DNA from: PALSA-188 sp963720075 | GTDB lineage: Bacteria; Acidobacteriota; Terriglobia; Terriglobales; Acidobacteriaceae | Direction: 5' to 3' | Length of the DNA: 64,000 nt | Assembly: GCA_963720075.1 (NCBI GenBank) | Contig: CAVREG010000013.1 | Location: 85,857 to 149,856, forward strand | Made by a program: the position numbers and the translations under genes | Shown here: piece after piece, positions 26,351 to 35,248 of the stretch | Layout: each line of letters opens with the position of its first letter | How positions within the stretch are numbered: the first letter of the stretch is position 1 | Notes under the pieces: generated by a model | The model's input: the letters and a program-made list of their open reading frames with translations, nothing else | Databases searched by the model: none | Told to the model about the DNA's origin: nothing

Positions 26351-26713
26351 ATGATCGAGAAGAAGGTCATGAAACACATCGCAGCCATTTTTTTACTCCT
26401 CGTGTTATGCCAGTTTCATGCCATTGCGCAATCTTCGACTGGCTCATCATCAGGAACCCCAGCCGCCGCGTCCGGCAAGACTGCCACGTTGCCTCGGTCC
26501 GTCAATAAGACCGCCTCCAACATGAGCGATGCAAACGGCAGGCCGTCCGCTTCCGAAATTGCCACCGCCAAATCCAGCGGCAAGGTCTGGGTGAACACGC
26601 AAAGCGGCGTCTATCACAGGAGCGGTCGTTGGTATGGCAAAACCAAAACAGGAAAGTTCATGACCGAGACTGAGGCGAAAGCTGCCGGATACAAAGAAGC
26701 CAAGAAGGATTAG
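26351..26713 (+). CDS. Small exported protein of unknown function
   Basis: About 120 residues. A signal peptide (MKHIAAIFLLLVLCQFHAIA, cleavage before QSS) is followed by a serine/threonine/alanine-rich linker and a compact C-terminal module, KVWVNTQSGVYHRSGRWYGK through EAKAAGYKEAKK. The module resembles the small domain often found at the ends of bacterial nucleases and exported proteins (WVNTxSGVYH...GR.YGKTK.GKFM.E.EA...G). It lacks cysteines. A GGAGG site precedes the ATG; ATG six codons later is possible. Convergent with the TonB receptor gene, 5 bases away. Confidence 0.72.
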   Translation: MIEKKVMKHIAAIFLLLVLCQFHAIAQSSTGSSSGTPAAASGKTATLPRSVNKTASNMSDANGRPSASEIATAKSSGKVWVNTQSGVYHRSGRWYGKTKTGKFMTETEAKAAGYKEAKKD

Positions 26714-26718
26714 CCGAT

Positions 26719-29700
26719 TCAGAACGTCAACTGAAATCCAATTTGCGCTGCAAATGGAATTCCGACGTTGGTGCCCGGGCCAAAGAAGTCCCCAAGCGTC
26801 CCCGCTGGAAACCTGAGCTGGTTCAAGCTGGTGATTGGCTGCATTACGCTGCACGAAGGCGGATTCGCGCATAAAGAAGTTGTGTTAGAAAGATCGTTGC
26901 CCGGAGTCGGAAGTGCCGAGATGCTGGTGACATAATTGGCGCCGGCATTGGACCGATTAAGAAGATTAAAGAATTCGGCGAAGGGGCGCAGGGTCACGCT
27001 TTCACCGAATCGAATCGGACGCGTTACTCGCAAATCCACCTGCATGTAGCCCTCTCCCCGAAATTCATCCATGCTGGTCTGAACGCCATTAATCACCGCC
27101 CGATCATTCAGCGGATTGCCATCGTTGTTTATGTCCACCGGCGTGGTCAGTGTAAAGGGGCGCGCGCTTTCGAACTGTGAAATCGTGCTCAGTTCAAAGG
27201 CTCCGGGCAAGTGCACCACTCCCGAAATAACCGCCCGGTGGCGTACGTCTTCTCCCGAAGGCCCGTGATCGCCTGGTCCAAAAGGATTATTCACATCGCT
27301 CACTCCATTTACGTAATCGAACAGTTCGCCCAGAACCGCTCCCCATGTGGTTGCACTGGCCAGTGTGTAGTAGGCATTCAGCTCGAAACGTTTTGAGAAA
27401 CTGTGTTGGACCTGAAATGCCAGTCCGTTATAGCTCGAACGGTTGCCAGTTCTGAAAACCGAAACGTTCGGAGCGTTGGCTGGAAGCGTAAATCCTGCGA
27501 CATACTCATACCTTTGGTACTGATGGTTTCCCTCCTGATGCTCAAACTGAACATTGAGGAGCCACGATTCTCCGAACCGGTGTTCTACAGACGCACTCGT
27601 CTGAAGGGCGTACGGAGTGCGATAGTTCGGATCAATCAACGCGCCCTGGCCTGTGTTATATGGGCCGCCATTGACTCCTTGAAATGCATTGACCCATCCA
27701 TTCTGTGAAAGATCGTTGTAGTACATTCCAATGCCTGCGCGTATCACAGTGCTGACCGATCCGCCTGGGGCGTAGGCAATTCCCAGGCGCGGCGCGAACG
27801 CTTTCCGGTAGTCATGTGGAATGCCATTCACCAGCGGGATTCCGAGGCTTTGCAACTGCTGATGCGCCCAGTTGTGAGATTGATCCTGTCCGTTAGCATT
27901 GAATAAGCCGAAAGTCGTGTCATACCGCAAGCCATAATTCACGGTGAATGATGGCGTGATTCGCCACGAGTCCTGCGCATACGCTCCCAGTCGCTGAACA
28001 TTCTGCGAAAAATGGCCGTTTACCGAACCTGAATCCTGGCAAATCGTATTTGGAGATGCATCTGCCGTGCAGTTGTAATCGGCAACGAATTGCTGCGGAT
28101 TCGCCAGATAAAAGCTGGGATCATTCGTAAAGACGTGAAGATTTTCGGGGTCTCCGGCAAGCGCTCCTCCAAAAACCGGCTCATGGATAAAGTTAATGCC
28201 AAAGTGTGGGGAGTGCGCCTTCATGCTATGACTTACGTCATAACGGAGCTGATACTTTTGCTGGTCTCGAAGCACCGGAAACGCGGTGATGGGAGTGATG
28301 AACTGATTGTCTCCGTAGGTTTCAAAACCAGAAATAGTCTGGCTCGTGGCACTGAAGGGGAACGCAAGTGCCTGCCCTATATTCGAATTTCTAATCTTCG
28401 AGTGATCGAATCCGTTGGCCTGTAACGTCAAATTGCCCAGCCAGGTTAAGCTGAATTGAAACTGGTTATCGAGCAGCACACTGTAATAATTCGACCGCGT
28501 GAACGATCCCGTGGAAGGTAGCGTCGCCTGCTGAACCAGATCGTTTTCCGTGTGATTGCGGTCGAGCGAGCCCCGCAGAAACCATTGCGATTTTGAAGAC
28601 TGCGTGTAATCGAAGCGAGTCGTAAAAAGCGTGTCGCGAAACGGAACTCCAACGGAAGTTGGCACGGGAATCGAACTGACCCCAGGAATCAATCCCTGAG
28701 ATGCGAGTTGAGAAAGAGCATTGAATTGCGTTTGGCCATTGTTGCTGTAGGCGACGCTTCCATCTTCATTCACATATTCGAGCGAAGAAAAAAACCACAG
28801 CTTGTCGCGCTTGATTGGGCCGCCGAGCGCGAGCACACCATCCTCGCGGGAGTATGGCTGCTTCGGATCAGGTTCCGGATTATCAATCGTATTTCGAGCA
28901 TTGAGCGCGGTATTGCGAACAAAAAGAGACGATGATCCATGCCAGTCGTTGCTCCCGCGGCGAGTGCTGATAATGACCGAGCCGCCATTGGTCCGCGAGG
29001 TATCTGCGGCCATCTGCGCGGTGCGGACGGAGAACTCCTCAATCGCCTCCGGAGAATAATTTTGTAGAAAACCGCCAATGTAATCATCGTTGTTGTCGCC
29101 GCCGTCCACCGACAGGTCCACGTCCAGACCGGAACTTCCGGCAAAAGATACGGCGGTAATGCGTGCCTTTGTGGGATCTGAGGGTTCAACCGGCTCGGTC
29201 ATCGGCGCTAGAAACGCGATGTTGGCAAAGCTGCGGTGCGCCAGCGGAACCGATTCAAGTTCCCGCGACGACAAAGCCGCACTAATCTCACTACTCGTAG
29301 TCTCAATGACCAGTGGAGAAGGCTGCCCTTTGACCTCGACGGATTGCTTGAGCGGTCCCGGCGTAAGCGTCAATGAAATGCTGAGAGTCGTACCTGCGGC
29401 AACGTCCACTTCTGTGGCGACTTCGGAAAATCCCGGTGCCTTCGCGCCGACTTGATAGCGTCCCGGAAGTAAAGATTGGATTTGGAACTCTCCTGAACCG
29501 TTCGCGACAGCTTGCCGCTTGAGGGAAGTGTTGGGTTGACTTACGGTGACATCGGCGCCGGGAATGCGAGCCCCACTTGCGTCAAGCACCTTTCCTACCA
29601 AGGTGCCCCGAGGATTTTGCCCGTGAAGGGGAGACACGAGGAGCGTCATCGCAATAACATTCAAATAAAGAAAGCACCGCTTCTTATTGAATGATAAAAG

Positions 29701-29742
29701 ATTTGCCATTTGAAACTGAAAACATAGAGGAATCGGCAACAT
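26719..29742 (-). CDS. TonB-dependent receptor with carboxypeptidase-regulatory-like N-terminal domain
   Basis: A 1007-residue outer-membrane protein. Order: signal peptide (ending about SPLHGQ), CarboxypepD_reg-like beta-sandwich (GTLVGKVLDASGARIPGADV to about residue 120), plug domain (SFAGSSGLDVDLSVDGGDNN, SRTNGGSVIISTRRGSNDWH), and a large beta-barrel ending in QIGFQLTF with a terminal phenylalanine. This Oar-like type is highly expanded in Acidobacteriota. The ligand is unknown, probably an oligosaccharide or peptide. ATG at 29742 lies four bases after the ilvN stop on the same strand; a second ATG 11 codons on is possible. Placement directly after ilvN is odd. Confidence 0.93.
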   Translation of the reverse strand: MLPIPLCFQFQMANLLSFNKKRCFLYLNVIAMTLLVSPLHGQNPRGTLVGKVLDASGARIPGADVTVSQPNTSLKRQAVANGSGEFQIQSLLPGRYQVGAKAPGFSEVATEVDVAAGTTLSISLTLTPGPLKQSVEVKGQPSPLVIETTSSEISAALSSRELESVPLAHRSFANIAFLAPMTEPVEPSDPTKARITAVSFAGSSGLDVDLSVDGGDNNDDYIGGFLQNYSPEAIEEFSVRTAQMAADTSRTNGGSVIISTRRGSNDWHGSSSLFVRNTALNARNTIDNPEPDPKQPYSREDGVLALGGPIKRDKLWFFSSLEYVNEDGSVAYSNNGQTQFNALSQLASQGLIPGVSSIPVPTSVGVPFRDTLFTTRFDYTQSSKSQWFLRGSLDRNHTENDLVQQATLPSTGSFTRSNYYSVLLDNQFQFSLTWLGNLTLQANGFDHSKIRNSNIGQALAFPFSATSQTISGFETYGDNQFITPITAFPVLRDQQKYQLRYDVSHSMKAHSPHFGINFIHEPVFGGALAGDPENLHVFTNDPSFYLANPQQFVADYNCTADASPNTICQDSGSVNGHFSQNVQRLGAYAQDSWRITPSFTVNYGLRYDTTFGLFNANGQDQSHNWAHQQLQSLGIPLVNGIPHDYRKAFAPRLGIAYAPGGSVSTVIRAGIGMYYNDLSQNGWVNAFQGVNGGPYNTGQGALIDPNYRTPYALQTSASVEHRFGESWLLNVQFEHQEGNHQYQRYEYVAGFTLPANAPNVSVFRTGNRSSYNGLAFQVQHSFSKRFELNAYYTLASATTWGAVLGELFDYVNGVSDVNNPFGPGDHGPSGEDVRHRAVISGVVHLPGAFELSTISQFESARPFTLTTPVDINNDGNPLNDRAVINGVQTSMDEFRGEGYMQVDLRVTRPIRFGESVTLRPFAEFFNLLNRSNAGANYVTSISALPTPGNDLSNTTSLCANPPSCSVMQPITSLNQLRFPAGTLGDFFGPGTNVGIPFAAQIGFQLTF

Positions 29743-29746
29743 AAGC

Positions 29747-30301
29747 CTATACCGAATAGGAAACGCCTTCGTCGGCGGCTATCGCGGCTACGCCGGAATT
29801 CGCCGACGGAGCAGCCATCGCGCCCTTATTGCCGCGTCTCATGGCTACGATCCCTGTGCGCACCATTTCCAGAACGCCGTAGGGGCGCAGCACTTCCAGC
29901 AGCCCGTCAATCTTATCTTCAGTGCCGGTGATTTCGATGGTAAGAGATTCCGGAGAAACATCTACCACGCGTGCTCGAAAGACACTCGCCAGTTCCAGCA
30001 CGTGAGAACGGGCGTCGTGCGTGGCCGCGACTTTGATCATGGCGAGATCACGGATGATCGCAGGCGATTCGGTGATGTTTTCGACCAGCAGCACATTTAC
30101 CAGCTTGTATAGATTGGCTTCAATGCGGCGAGCCTGATCGTAGTCCGCATCCACGGTAATAGTCATGCGGGAGACCTCCGGCTTCTCAGTACGGCCAACC
30201 GTTAGCGAATCAATGTTGAAGGCGCGACGGCGGAAGAGCGATGCCACGCGAGTGAGTACCCCAGGTTTATTCTCTACGTAAACGACGTATGTGTTCATCA
30301 T
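29747..30301 (-). CDS. ilvN: Acetolactate synthase small (regulatory) subunit
   Basis: The regulatory subunit binds the catalytic subunit and gives valine feedback inhibition. The N-terminal ACT domain begins TYVVYVENKPGVLTRVASLF and continues with RRAFNIDSLTVG; a second ACT-like C-terminal domain (about 80-165) contains EITGTEDKIDGLLEVLRPYG. At 184 residues it has the long form, with a C-terminal tail rich in alanine. It lies 125 bases downstream of ilvB, separated by a composite palindromic element, and four bases upstream of the TonB receptor gene. Confidence 0.96.
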   Translation of the reverse strand: MMNTYVVYVENKPGVLTRVASLFRRRAFNIDSLTVGRTEKPEVSRMTITVDADYDQARRIEANLYKLVNVLLVENITESPAIIRDLAMIKVAATHDARSHVLELASVFRARVVDVSPESLTIEITGTEDKIDGLLEVLRPYGVLEMVRTGIVAMRRGNKGAMAAPSANSGVAAIAADEGVSYSV

Positions 30302-30329
30302 TGTGGTTGTACCAACCTAACCCGCGATT

Positions 30330-30424
30330 GTGTGGAGCGGACACTCTTGTCCGCTGCCCTTGACGTGAGCTTTTGCCGTTGCAAGATCAACGTCAACTGC
30401 GGCGGACAAGAGTGTCCGCCCCAC
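30330..30424. repeat. Composite palindromic element of about 95 bp (family A pair, copy 2)
   Basis: Two family A palindromes, AGCGGACA-CTCT-TGTCCGCT (30336-30355) and GGCGGACA-AGAG-TGTCCGCC (30401-30420), face each other, flanked by GTGTGG and CCAC. It is the same element as 22581-22672, reversed, and fills most of the ilvB-ilvN gap. In the transcript it can fold into two short hairpins or one long one, which could affect ilvN expression relative to ilvB. Confidence 0.85.
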
Positions 30425-30426
30425 AT

Positions 30427-32181
30427 TTATTCATCATCGGCGGTCTCCACCAGCGGCGTGGGACGCCGAATCATGTCGTTCAGCGCCGCTCCAGCCGCGA
30501 CCATCGGATAAACAGTGTCTTCCTGCTCGACGCGGAAATCAATTACGACTGGGCCGTTGTGTTCACGCACGGACCTTACAGTCGGAATTACCTGCGAACG
30601 TTCTTTCACCGTGATCCCCCTCATGCCATAAGCCTCGGCTAGCTTGGCGAAATCAGGGTTCAGCAACGGCGTTGCTGCATAGTTCCGCTCGTAAAAAAAT
30701 TCCTGCCATTGGCGGACCATTCCCAGATATCCGTTGTTGATGATGGCTACGTTGACTTTTATTTTTTCCTGCATGATCGTGGCCAGCTCGCAGAGGGTCA
30801 TCTGGAAGCCTCCATCGCCTACGATGACCCAAACTTCCGCATCGGGACGCGCCACCTTCGCCCCGATTGCGGCAGGCAGAGCGAATCCCATTGTTCCCAA
30901 GCCCCCGGATGTAATCAGAGAACGTGGTTGTTCGTGCTTGTAATATTGCGCTTCCCACATCTGGTGCTGGCCCACATCGGTCACGACGATGGTGTTGCTC
31001 TCGCGAGTTTCCCGCCAGAGATCGTTAATTACGTGCGCAGCGTAGAGATGTCCATTGTCCGGAAGATTCTGGATGTCCCGAACCGCGGCATCGCCTTTTA
31101 GTCCGTCTATATAGTGCAGCCATTCGCCGCGATCAGGGGATTCGATCTTGGGCAGCAATTCATGCAGCACTTCGCGAAGATCGCCAACCAAAGCCACATC
31201 CACCTTCACGTTTTTGTTCACTTCCGCGGGATCAACTTCCACATGAATCTTCTTTGCGTTCGGCGCGTAAGTCTTCAGATTTCCCGTAACCCGGTCGTCG
31301 AAACGCATGCCCAGCGCGATAAGAAGATCGGCTTCCTGAATGGTGTGATTCACCCATGCCTCACCGTGCATCCCCATCATTCCAAGATTCAGCGGATGAG
31401 AAGCAGGGAAAACGCCCAATCCCAGCAACGTGAGCGCAACCGGAATGCCGCCGCGTTCTGCCAGCGTGATTACCTCGCGCATCGCGCCTGAAATCAAAAT
31501 GCCGTGACCGGCAAGAATCACGGGCCGTTTCGCCGCGTGAATGAGATCCAGCGCCTTTTTATATTCATCGGGAGCAGGCGAAAGGTCGGGACGGTAGCCT
31601 GGCAGTTGCGGCTTCGCAGCTTCCCAATCAAATTCACATGTGGATTGTTGCGCATCTTTGGTGATGTCCACCAGCACTGGCCCGGGCCGCCCAGATCGCG
31701 CAACATAAGCTGCTTCGCGGATGGTACGCGCAACTTCGTCGGCTCGCGTCACCAGATAATTGTGCTTGGTGATGGGCAGCGTGATTCCGGTAATGTCGGT
31801 TTCCTGAAAGGCGTCGGAACCGATCAGCTTGCTGCCTACTTGTCCCGTGATGCAAAGAATTGGCGATGAATCCAACATCGCAGTAGCAATTCCAGTCACC
31901 ATATTTGTAGCGCCGGGGCCAGACGTCGCGACAGCGACGCCAAGTTGACCCGTGGCTCTCGCATAGCCGTCGGCCATATGAGTTGCGCCCTGTTCGTGGC
32001 GTACCAGAATGTGATGGATTTTACTGTGCTTCAACGCGTCATAAGCTGGCAAAATCGCCCCACCGGGATAACCGAAAACGTGTTTCACACCCTCACGTTC
32101 GAGGCATTCCCAGAGTATGCTTGCGCCCGTCATTGTTTTTTTCTGTGTCTTCTTTTGTGCTTTTTCTTTTTCAGTGTTCAT
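30427..32181 (-). CDS. ilvB: Acetolactate synthase large (catalytic) subunit
   Basis: A ThDP-, FAD- and Mg-dependent enzyme that condenses two pyruvates, or pyruvate and 2-oxobutyrate, to start valine/leucine and isoleucine synthesis. The 584-residue protein has VFGYPGGAILPAYDAL with the glutamate-containing HEQGATHMADGYAR motif, the central FAD region (GMMGMHGEAWVNHTIQEADL) and the ThDP-Mg motif GDGGFQMTLCELATIM...INN. The ATG at 32181 lies 19 bases after the attenuator; a TTG at 32202 falls inside the terminator T tract and is unlikely. Its N-terminus is unusually lysine-rich (KEKAQKKTQKKT). Confidence 0.97.
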   Translation of the reverse strand: MNTEKEKAQKKTQKKTMTGASILWECLEREGVKHVFGYPGGAILPAYDALKHSKIHHILVRHEQGATHMADGYARATGQLGVAVATSGPGATNMVTGIATAMLDSSPILCITGQVGSKLIGSDAFQETDITGITLPITKHNYLVTRADEVARTIREAAYVARSGRPGPVLVDITKDAQQSTCEFDWEAAKPQLPGYRPDLSPAPDEYKKALDLIHAAKRPVILAGHGILISGAMREVITLAERGGIPVALTLLGLGVFPASHPLNLGMMGMHGEAWVNHTIQEADLLIALGMRFDDRVTGNLKTYAPNAKKIHVEVDPAEVNKNVKVDVALVGDLREVLHELLPKIESPDRGEWLHYIDGLKGDAAVRDIQNLPDNGHLYAAHVINDLWRETRESNTIVVTDVGQHQMWEAQYYKHEQPRSLITSGGLGTMGFALPAAIGAKVARPDAEVWVIVGDGGFQMTLCELATIMQEKIKVNVAIINNGYLGMVRQWQEFFYERNYAATPLLNPDFAKLAEAYGMRGITVKERSQVIPTVRSVREHNGPVVIDFRVEQEDTVYPMVAAGAALNDMIRRPTPLVETADDE

Positions 32182-32200
32182 TTGCTTTTTCTCGCTTCGC

Positions 32201-32239
32201 AAAAACCAAAACCCACCCGGATCGCGCTTTAGGTGGGTT
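32201..32239 (-). terminator. Attenuator-type terminator upstream of ilvB
   Basis: On the minus strand AACCCACC (from 32239) pairs with GGTGGGTT (ending at 32210), a perfect 8-bp stem with a loop of about 14 bases, and is followed at once by TTGGTTTTT (32209-32201). It lies between the leader peptide stop (24 bases upstream) and the ilvB ATG (19 bases downstream), where a transcription attenuator is expected. Confidence 0.75.
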
Positions 32240-32263
32240 CAGAGCTTCTGAATTTCTTGCTGA

Positions 32264-32362
32264 TCAGCTCGTCCCCGCCTTCTGGACCAGAATGGGTACG
32301 GTAACTCGTACCCCGCTACCAACTAAAACGTTAACTCGGTGAACAAGTTTGTTGTAGTTCAT
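32264..32362 (-). CDS. Predicted ilv leader peptide (32 residues)
   Basis: A short open frame beginning at ATG 32362 and ending TGA at 32264. Of 32 residues, eight are valine (7, 10, 12, 14, 18, 20, 22, 26), three leucine (6, 13, 25) and one isoleucine (24), all end products of the ilvBN pathway; the core reads VHRVNVLVGSGVRVTVPILV. A perfect 7-bp hairpin (GGGTACG/CGTACCC, 32294-32313) lies within codons 17-23, where a pause structure would be, and a terminator follows 24 bases after the stop. This is the arrangement of ribosome-mediated attenuation. The ribosome site is weak (CCGGAT). The similarity is to the principle of the enterobacterial ilv leaders, not to their sequence. Confidence 0.72.
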   Translation of the reverse strand: MNYNKLVHRVNVLVGSGVRVTVPILVQKAGTS

Positions 32363-32534
32363 TTTCGTGTATCCGGAGATCGTATTAACAGTACCCAAAA
32401 TGGTTACGTTACTGCAAGCGGAAACTGAGGACGGTTGCAACAAAGGTCGTTCCTGCTGGCTACAATGAGTTAAGCCCAATCTCCACGTATTGTTACACTT
32501 ATAAGAGACACGCCATTTCAAGAGTGGGGGATTA

Positions 32535-33401
32535 TTGCCAGTCAGCAGGAGGAAATTTCTACAGGGCGCTGCGGCCGCAACCGTTGCAGGAGCACTAGTT
32601 GTCGGATCGGATGCTTTAGTCTTTGAGCCAAATGACCCCAAAGTCGTGCGCCTGGAAGTCTCCGTCAAGCGCCTTCCGGAAGCCTTCAACGGCCTCACGA
32701 TTGTTCAGCTGAGCGATTTTCACTATGGCGAGCTTTGCGCCATACCAATCCGCAAAGCCGTCGAGATCGTGAAGAAGCTTGAGCCGGACATGGTTGTTTT
32801 GACCGGTGACTTTATTACCGTCCCCATCTGGTCTCATTTTTTGCATGATAAGACGCAGGCCGCAAACGGTGCTGAACCGTGTACGCGTATGCTGCGCGAA
32901 TTAAAACCCTCTATGGGAATGTTCGCCGTCCTGGGAAATCATGATGTGAATTCTGACGGCCGCTGGATCACCGAAATCATCGAGAGCAATGGCATTCCGG
33001 TATTGCGAAATCGTTCGATCCCGATTGAAAAAGGAAGCGCCCGTTTTTGGTTGGCGGGAGTTGACGATGTACTTGAAGGCAAACCCGACTTGGATCTAAC
33101 ACTGCGCACCGTGCCACCGTCTGAGTCGGTAATTCTCTTAGCCCACGAGCCCGATTTCGCCGACCAGGCTGCCAGATATCCCATAGACCTGCAACTCTCC
33201 GGGCACTCACATGGTGGTCAAATCTGGTTGCCCCTCATTGGCGCTCCTTGGCTGCCTCCGTTAGGGAAAGAATATCCTCGGGGCTTGCGAAAGATAGGCA
33301 ATTTGACGCTCTATACCAATATCGGGCTCGGGACTATCCGGTTGCCGATTCGATTAAACTGCCCGCCGGAAATTACGTTTATGACGTTGCGGAGCGCCTG
33401 A
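32535..33401 (+). CDS. Exported calcineurin-like metallophosphoesterase
   Basis: A 288-residue metallophosphoesterase with a Tat-type signal (SRRKFLQGAAAATVAGAL). All metal-site motifs are visible: QLSDFHYG, VLTGDFI, LGNHDV, LAHEP and SGHSHGGQ. It resembles the YkuE/YaeI type, which acts on membrane or envelope substrates such as UDP-diacylglucosamine-like lipids in some relatives; the substrate here is unknown. The start is TTG after a GTGGGGG run; it gives exactly the twin-arginine signal. Divergent from the ilv leader, sharing a gap of about 170 bases with it. Confidence 0.9.
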   Translation: MPVSRRKFLQGAAAATVAGALVVGSDALVFEPNDPKVVRLEVSVKRLPEAFNGLTIVQLSDFHYGELCAIPIRKAVEIVKKLEPDMVVLTGDFITVPIWSHFLHDKTQAANGAEPCTRMLRELKPSMGMFAVLGNHDVNSDGRWITEIIESNGIPVLRNRSIPIEKGSARFWLAGVDDVLEGKPDLDLTLRTVPPSESVILLAHEPDFADQAARYPIDLQLSGHSHGGQIWLPLIGAPWLPPLGKEYPRGLRKIGNLTLYTNIGLGTIRLPIRLNCPPEITFMTLRSA

Positions 33402-33421
33402 TTTTTTCTTCGGCTACGCAC

Positions 33422-34342
33422 TCAATAATCCAAATTCGGCGTCATGAACATTCGCGCTGATGGATAGTCGAACGTGACGGTGAAGCGGCGAAGCACTTCG
33501 TTTCCGATCAGTTTGCTCGTTGCTTCAGTGGCGCCGCAACAGCTGACGAGTGGACCGGCCACACTGTAGCCTCCCAGCACGAAAGCCTTTGCGCGCACGA
33601 CCGCGCCTTGAATCGGCTCTCCAATACCGACGCCGCTGGTGGTGGGGACCCGCGACTGAATCTGCATCACAATAGGATGATCGACTTCGTCGCTCGATCC
33701 AGTATCGATCAGAAAGCTGTCCTGCACCGTGACCGTGCCGGGGAATGAAAGTTCTCCTTTGACGAAGGCCCACTTGCCGCGCAGTTCAATGGGCAGCAGT
33801 TTGGTTTTTGCGGAAGCGTCGGGACGAAACGCTTCGGGCAAGGTCAGCGTGAGGGTTTTGTAGTGGTAATCGATGGTGACTACAAAACGGCGGAAGAACT
33901 CGTACCCCAGAATGCCATCAACTTTGCCGCCATTGGCCGATTCGAGTGGACGGAGATCGGCGGTCGAGAATTCGTACCCGGAACTCTCGACGCCGGGAAG
34001 CGAGATGCTCACGTCCTGAATGAATTCGATGGGAATGCGTCCCGCGCCAGCGCCTTGCAGCGAACCTGTACCGCTGAATTTCATGCCGAGAGATGCAGCA
34101 ATCGTGCGGTCAACCAACATTCGGGTCGAACCCGTGTCGAGAACGAACAACAACGGCCGCGATCCATTGAGCCGGACGGGGACCACGATCGTTCCCTTGC
34201 GCCAGTCGAATGGAAAGCTGGATTTATTGGCATTATCTGCAAAGGTAATAGTCTGAACCGTTTGTGATGCCTGCGCGCGAAGACTGCCGAAAAATATCAC
34301 AGCCAAAAAAGCAAGGGTCGAGACGAGACGAAAATAAATCAT
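33422..34342 (-). CDS. Exported retropepsin-like aspartic protease, two-domain
   Basis: A 306-residue protein with a signal peptide (TLAFLAVIFFGSLRAQA). It contains two copies of a retropepsin-type active-site segment, LFVLDTGSTRMLVD (Asp69) and FLIDTGSSDEVDHP (Asp213), each followed by a hydrophobic flap-like region (DGILGYEFFRRF; SKLIGNEVLRRF). One chain thus carries both catalytic aspartates, as in pepsin-like enzymes, but with bacterial retropepsin-like motifs. Probably periplasmic. Substrate unknown. A GAGG site precedes the ATG. Convergent with the metallophosphoesterase gene. Confidence 0.85.
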   Translation of the reverse strand: MIYFRLVSTLAFLAVIFFGSLRAQASQTVQTITFADNANKSSFPFDWRKGTIVVPVRLNGSRPLLFVLDTGSTRMLVDRTIAASLGMKFSGTGSLQGAGAGRIPIEFIQDVSISLPGVESSGYEFSTADLRPLESANGGKVDGILGYEFFRRFVVTIDYHYKTLTLTLPEAFRPDASAKTKLLPIELRGKWAFVKGELSFPGTVTVQDSFLIDTGSSDEVDHPIVMQIQSRVPTTSGVGIGEPIQGAVVRAKAFVLGGYSVAGPLVSCCGATEATSKLIGNEVLRRFTVTFDYPSARMFMTPNLDY

Positions 34343-34374
34343 TGCGAGACCTCACTTGCGGATATGTTGGCTCT

Positions 34375-35064
34375 TCATTCCTTAATGGAATATTTAAACA
34401 AACACCACAGCGCTCGGAACCCATCTTTCCAGCCTATCTTCTTGCCCTCTTCGTAGGTTCGTCCCTGATAGCTGATGCCAACCTCATAAATTCTCAGTCG
34501 CCGTTTCGCGATCTTTACCGTAATTTCGGGCTCGAATCCAAAACGGTTTTCTTCGATCGGAATGGATTGAATTATTTCGCGCCGAAAAATTTTGTAACAA
34601 GTCTCCATGTCGGTGAGATTGATGTTCGTCAGCCCGTTCGAGAGCAAAGTAAGAAACCAATTGCCAGCGGAGTGCCAGAAGTATAAAACCCGATGAGGAC
34701 GGCCCCCAAGAAAGCGCGAGCCGTAAACGACATCGGCTTTATCTTCGATCAGAGGCTCAAGCAATAACGGGTAATCGTCCGGATCGTATTCAAGATCCGC
34801 ATCTTGAATAATTACATAATCACCGGTGGCTTCCTGAATTCCTCGCCGAAGCGCAGCGCCCTTTCCCATGTTCTTGGACTGCAACAATACTTTTATCTGC
34901 GGATGATGGCTTTGTAGTTCGCTGAGAATTTCCCGTGTACCGTCGTTGGAACCGTCGTCAACGCAGATCAGTTCGATTTCGATTGGAACCGAAAGAACTT
35001 TGTTCACTACGCGCTTCAGGGTGGCCCGCTCGTTGTAAACGGGAATGACGACTGAAAGTTTCAT
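34375..35064 (-). CDS. Family 2 glycosyltransferase, dolichol-phosphate-mannose-synthase-like
   Basis: A 229-residue GT2 enzyme of the DPM1/polyprenyl-phosphate sugar synthase type: LSVVIPVYNERATLKRVV, LICVDDGSNDGTREIL, NMGKGAALRRGIQEATGDYV, and the DADLEYDPDDYP metal site. The C-terminus lacks membrane helices, so it is the soluble form. The FGFEPEITVKIAKRRLRIYE segment is characteristic of this group. It would make polyprenyl-phosphate-linked mannose or glucose, which a GT-C enzyme such as that at 38652-40331 could use. The gene is 32 bases upstream of the aspartic protease gene on the same strand. Confidence 0.92.
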   Translation of the reverse strand: MKLSVVIPVYNERATLKRVVNKVLSVPIEIELICVDDGSNDGTREILSELQSHHPQIKVLLQSKNMGKGAALRRGIQEATGDYVIIQDADLEYDPDDYPLLLEPLIEDKADVVYGSRFLGGRPHRVLYFWHSAGNWFLTLLSNGLTNINLTDMETCYKIFRREIIQSIPIEENRFGFEPEITVKIAKRRLRIYEVGISYQGRTYEEGKKIGWKDGFRALWCLFKYSIKE

Positions 35065-35248
35065 CTGGCGATGAAGTTTAGAGGAAGGTGAGACTTAAAT
35101 CCAGAACGCGCAAAGCGTTTACCATAGACTCAGGTGTCCTCGCATGCCATTTTGAGTGCCACTGTTGTGGAAACTTAAAACGACCCCGGTGCAGTTTTGC
35201 CGCGAAGGCCTTCCTAAAAGGACTGTTATCATTTCGGAATCTAACTTC

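Noticed and set aside
32203..32534. T-box or other amino-acid-sensing riboswitch upstream of ilvB
   Set aside because: No T-box sequence or specifier-loop pattern was seen; the leader peptide plus terminator explains the region better.
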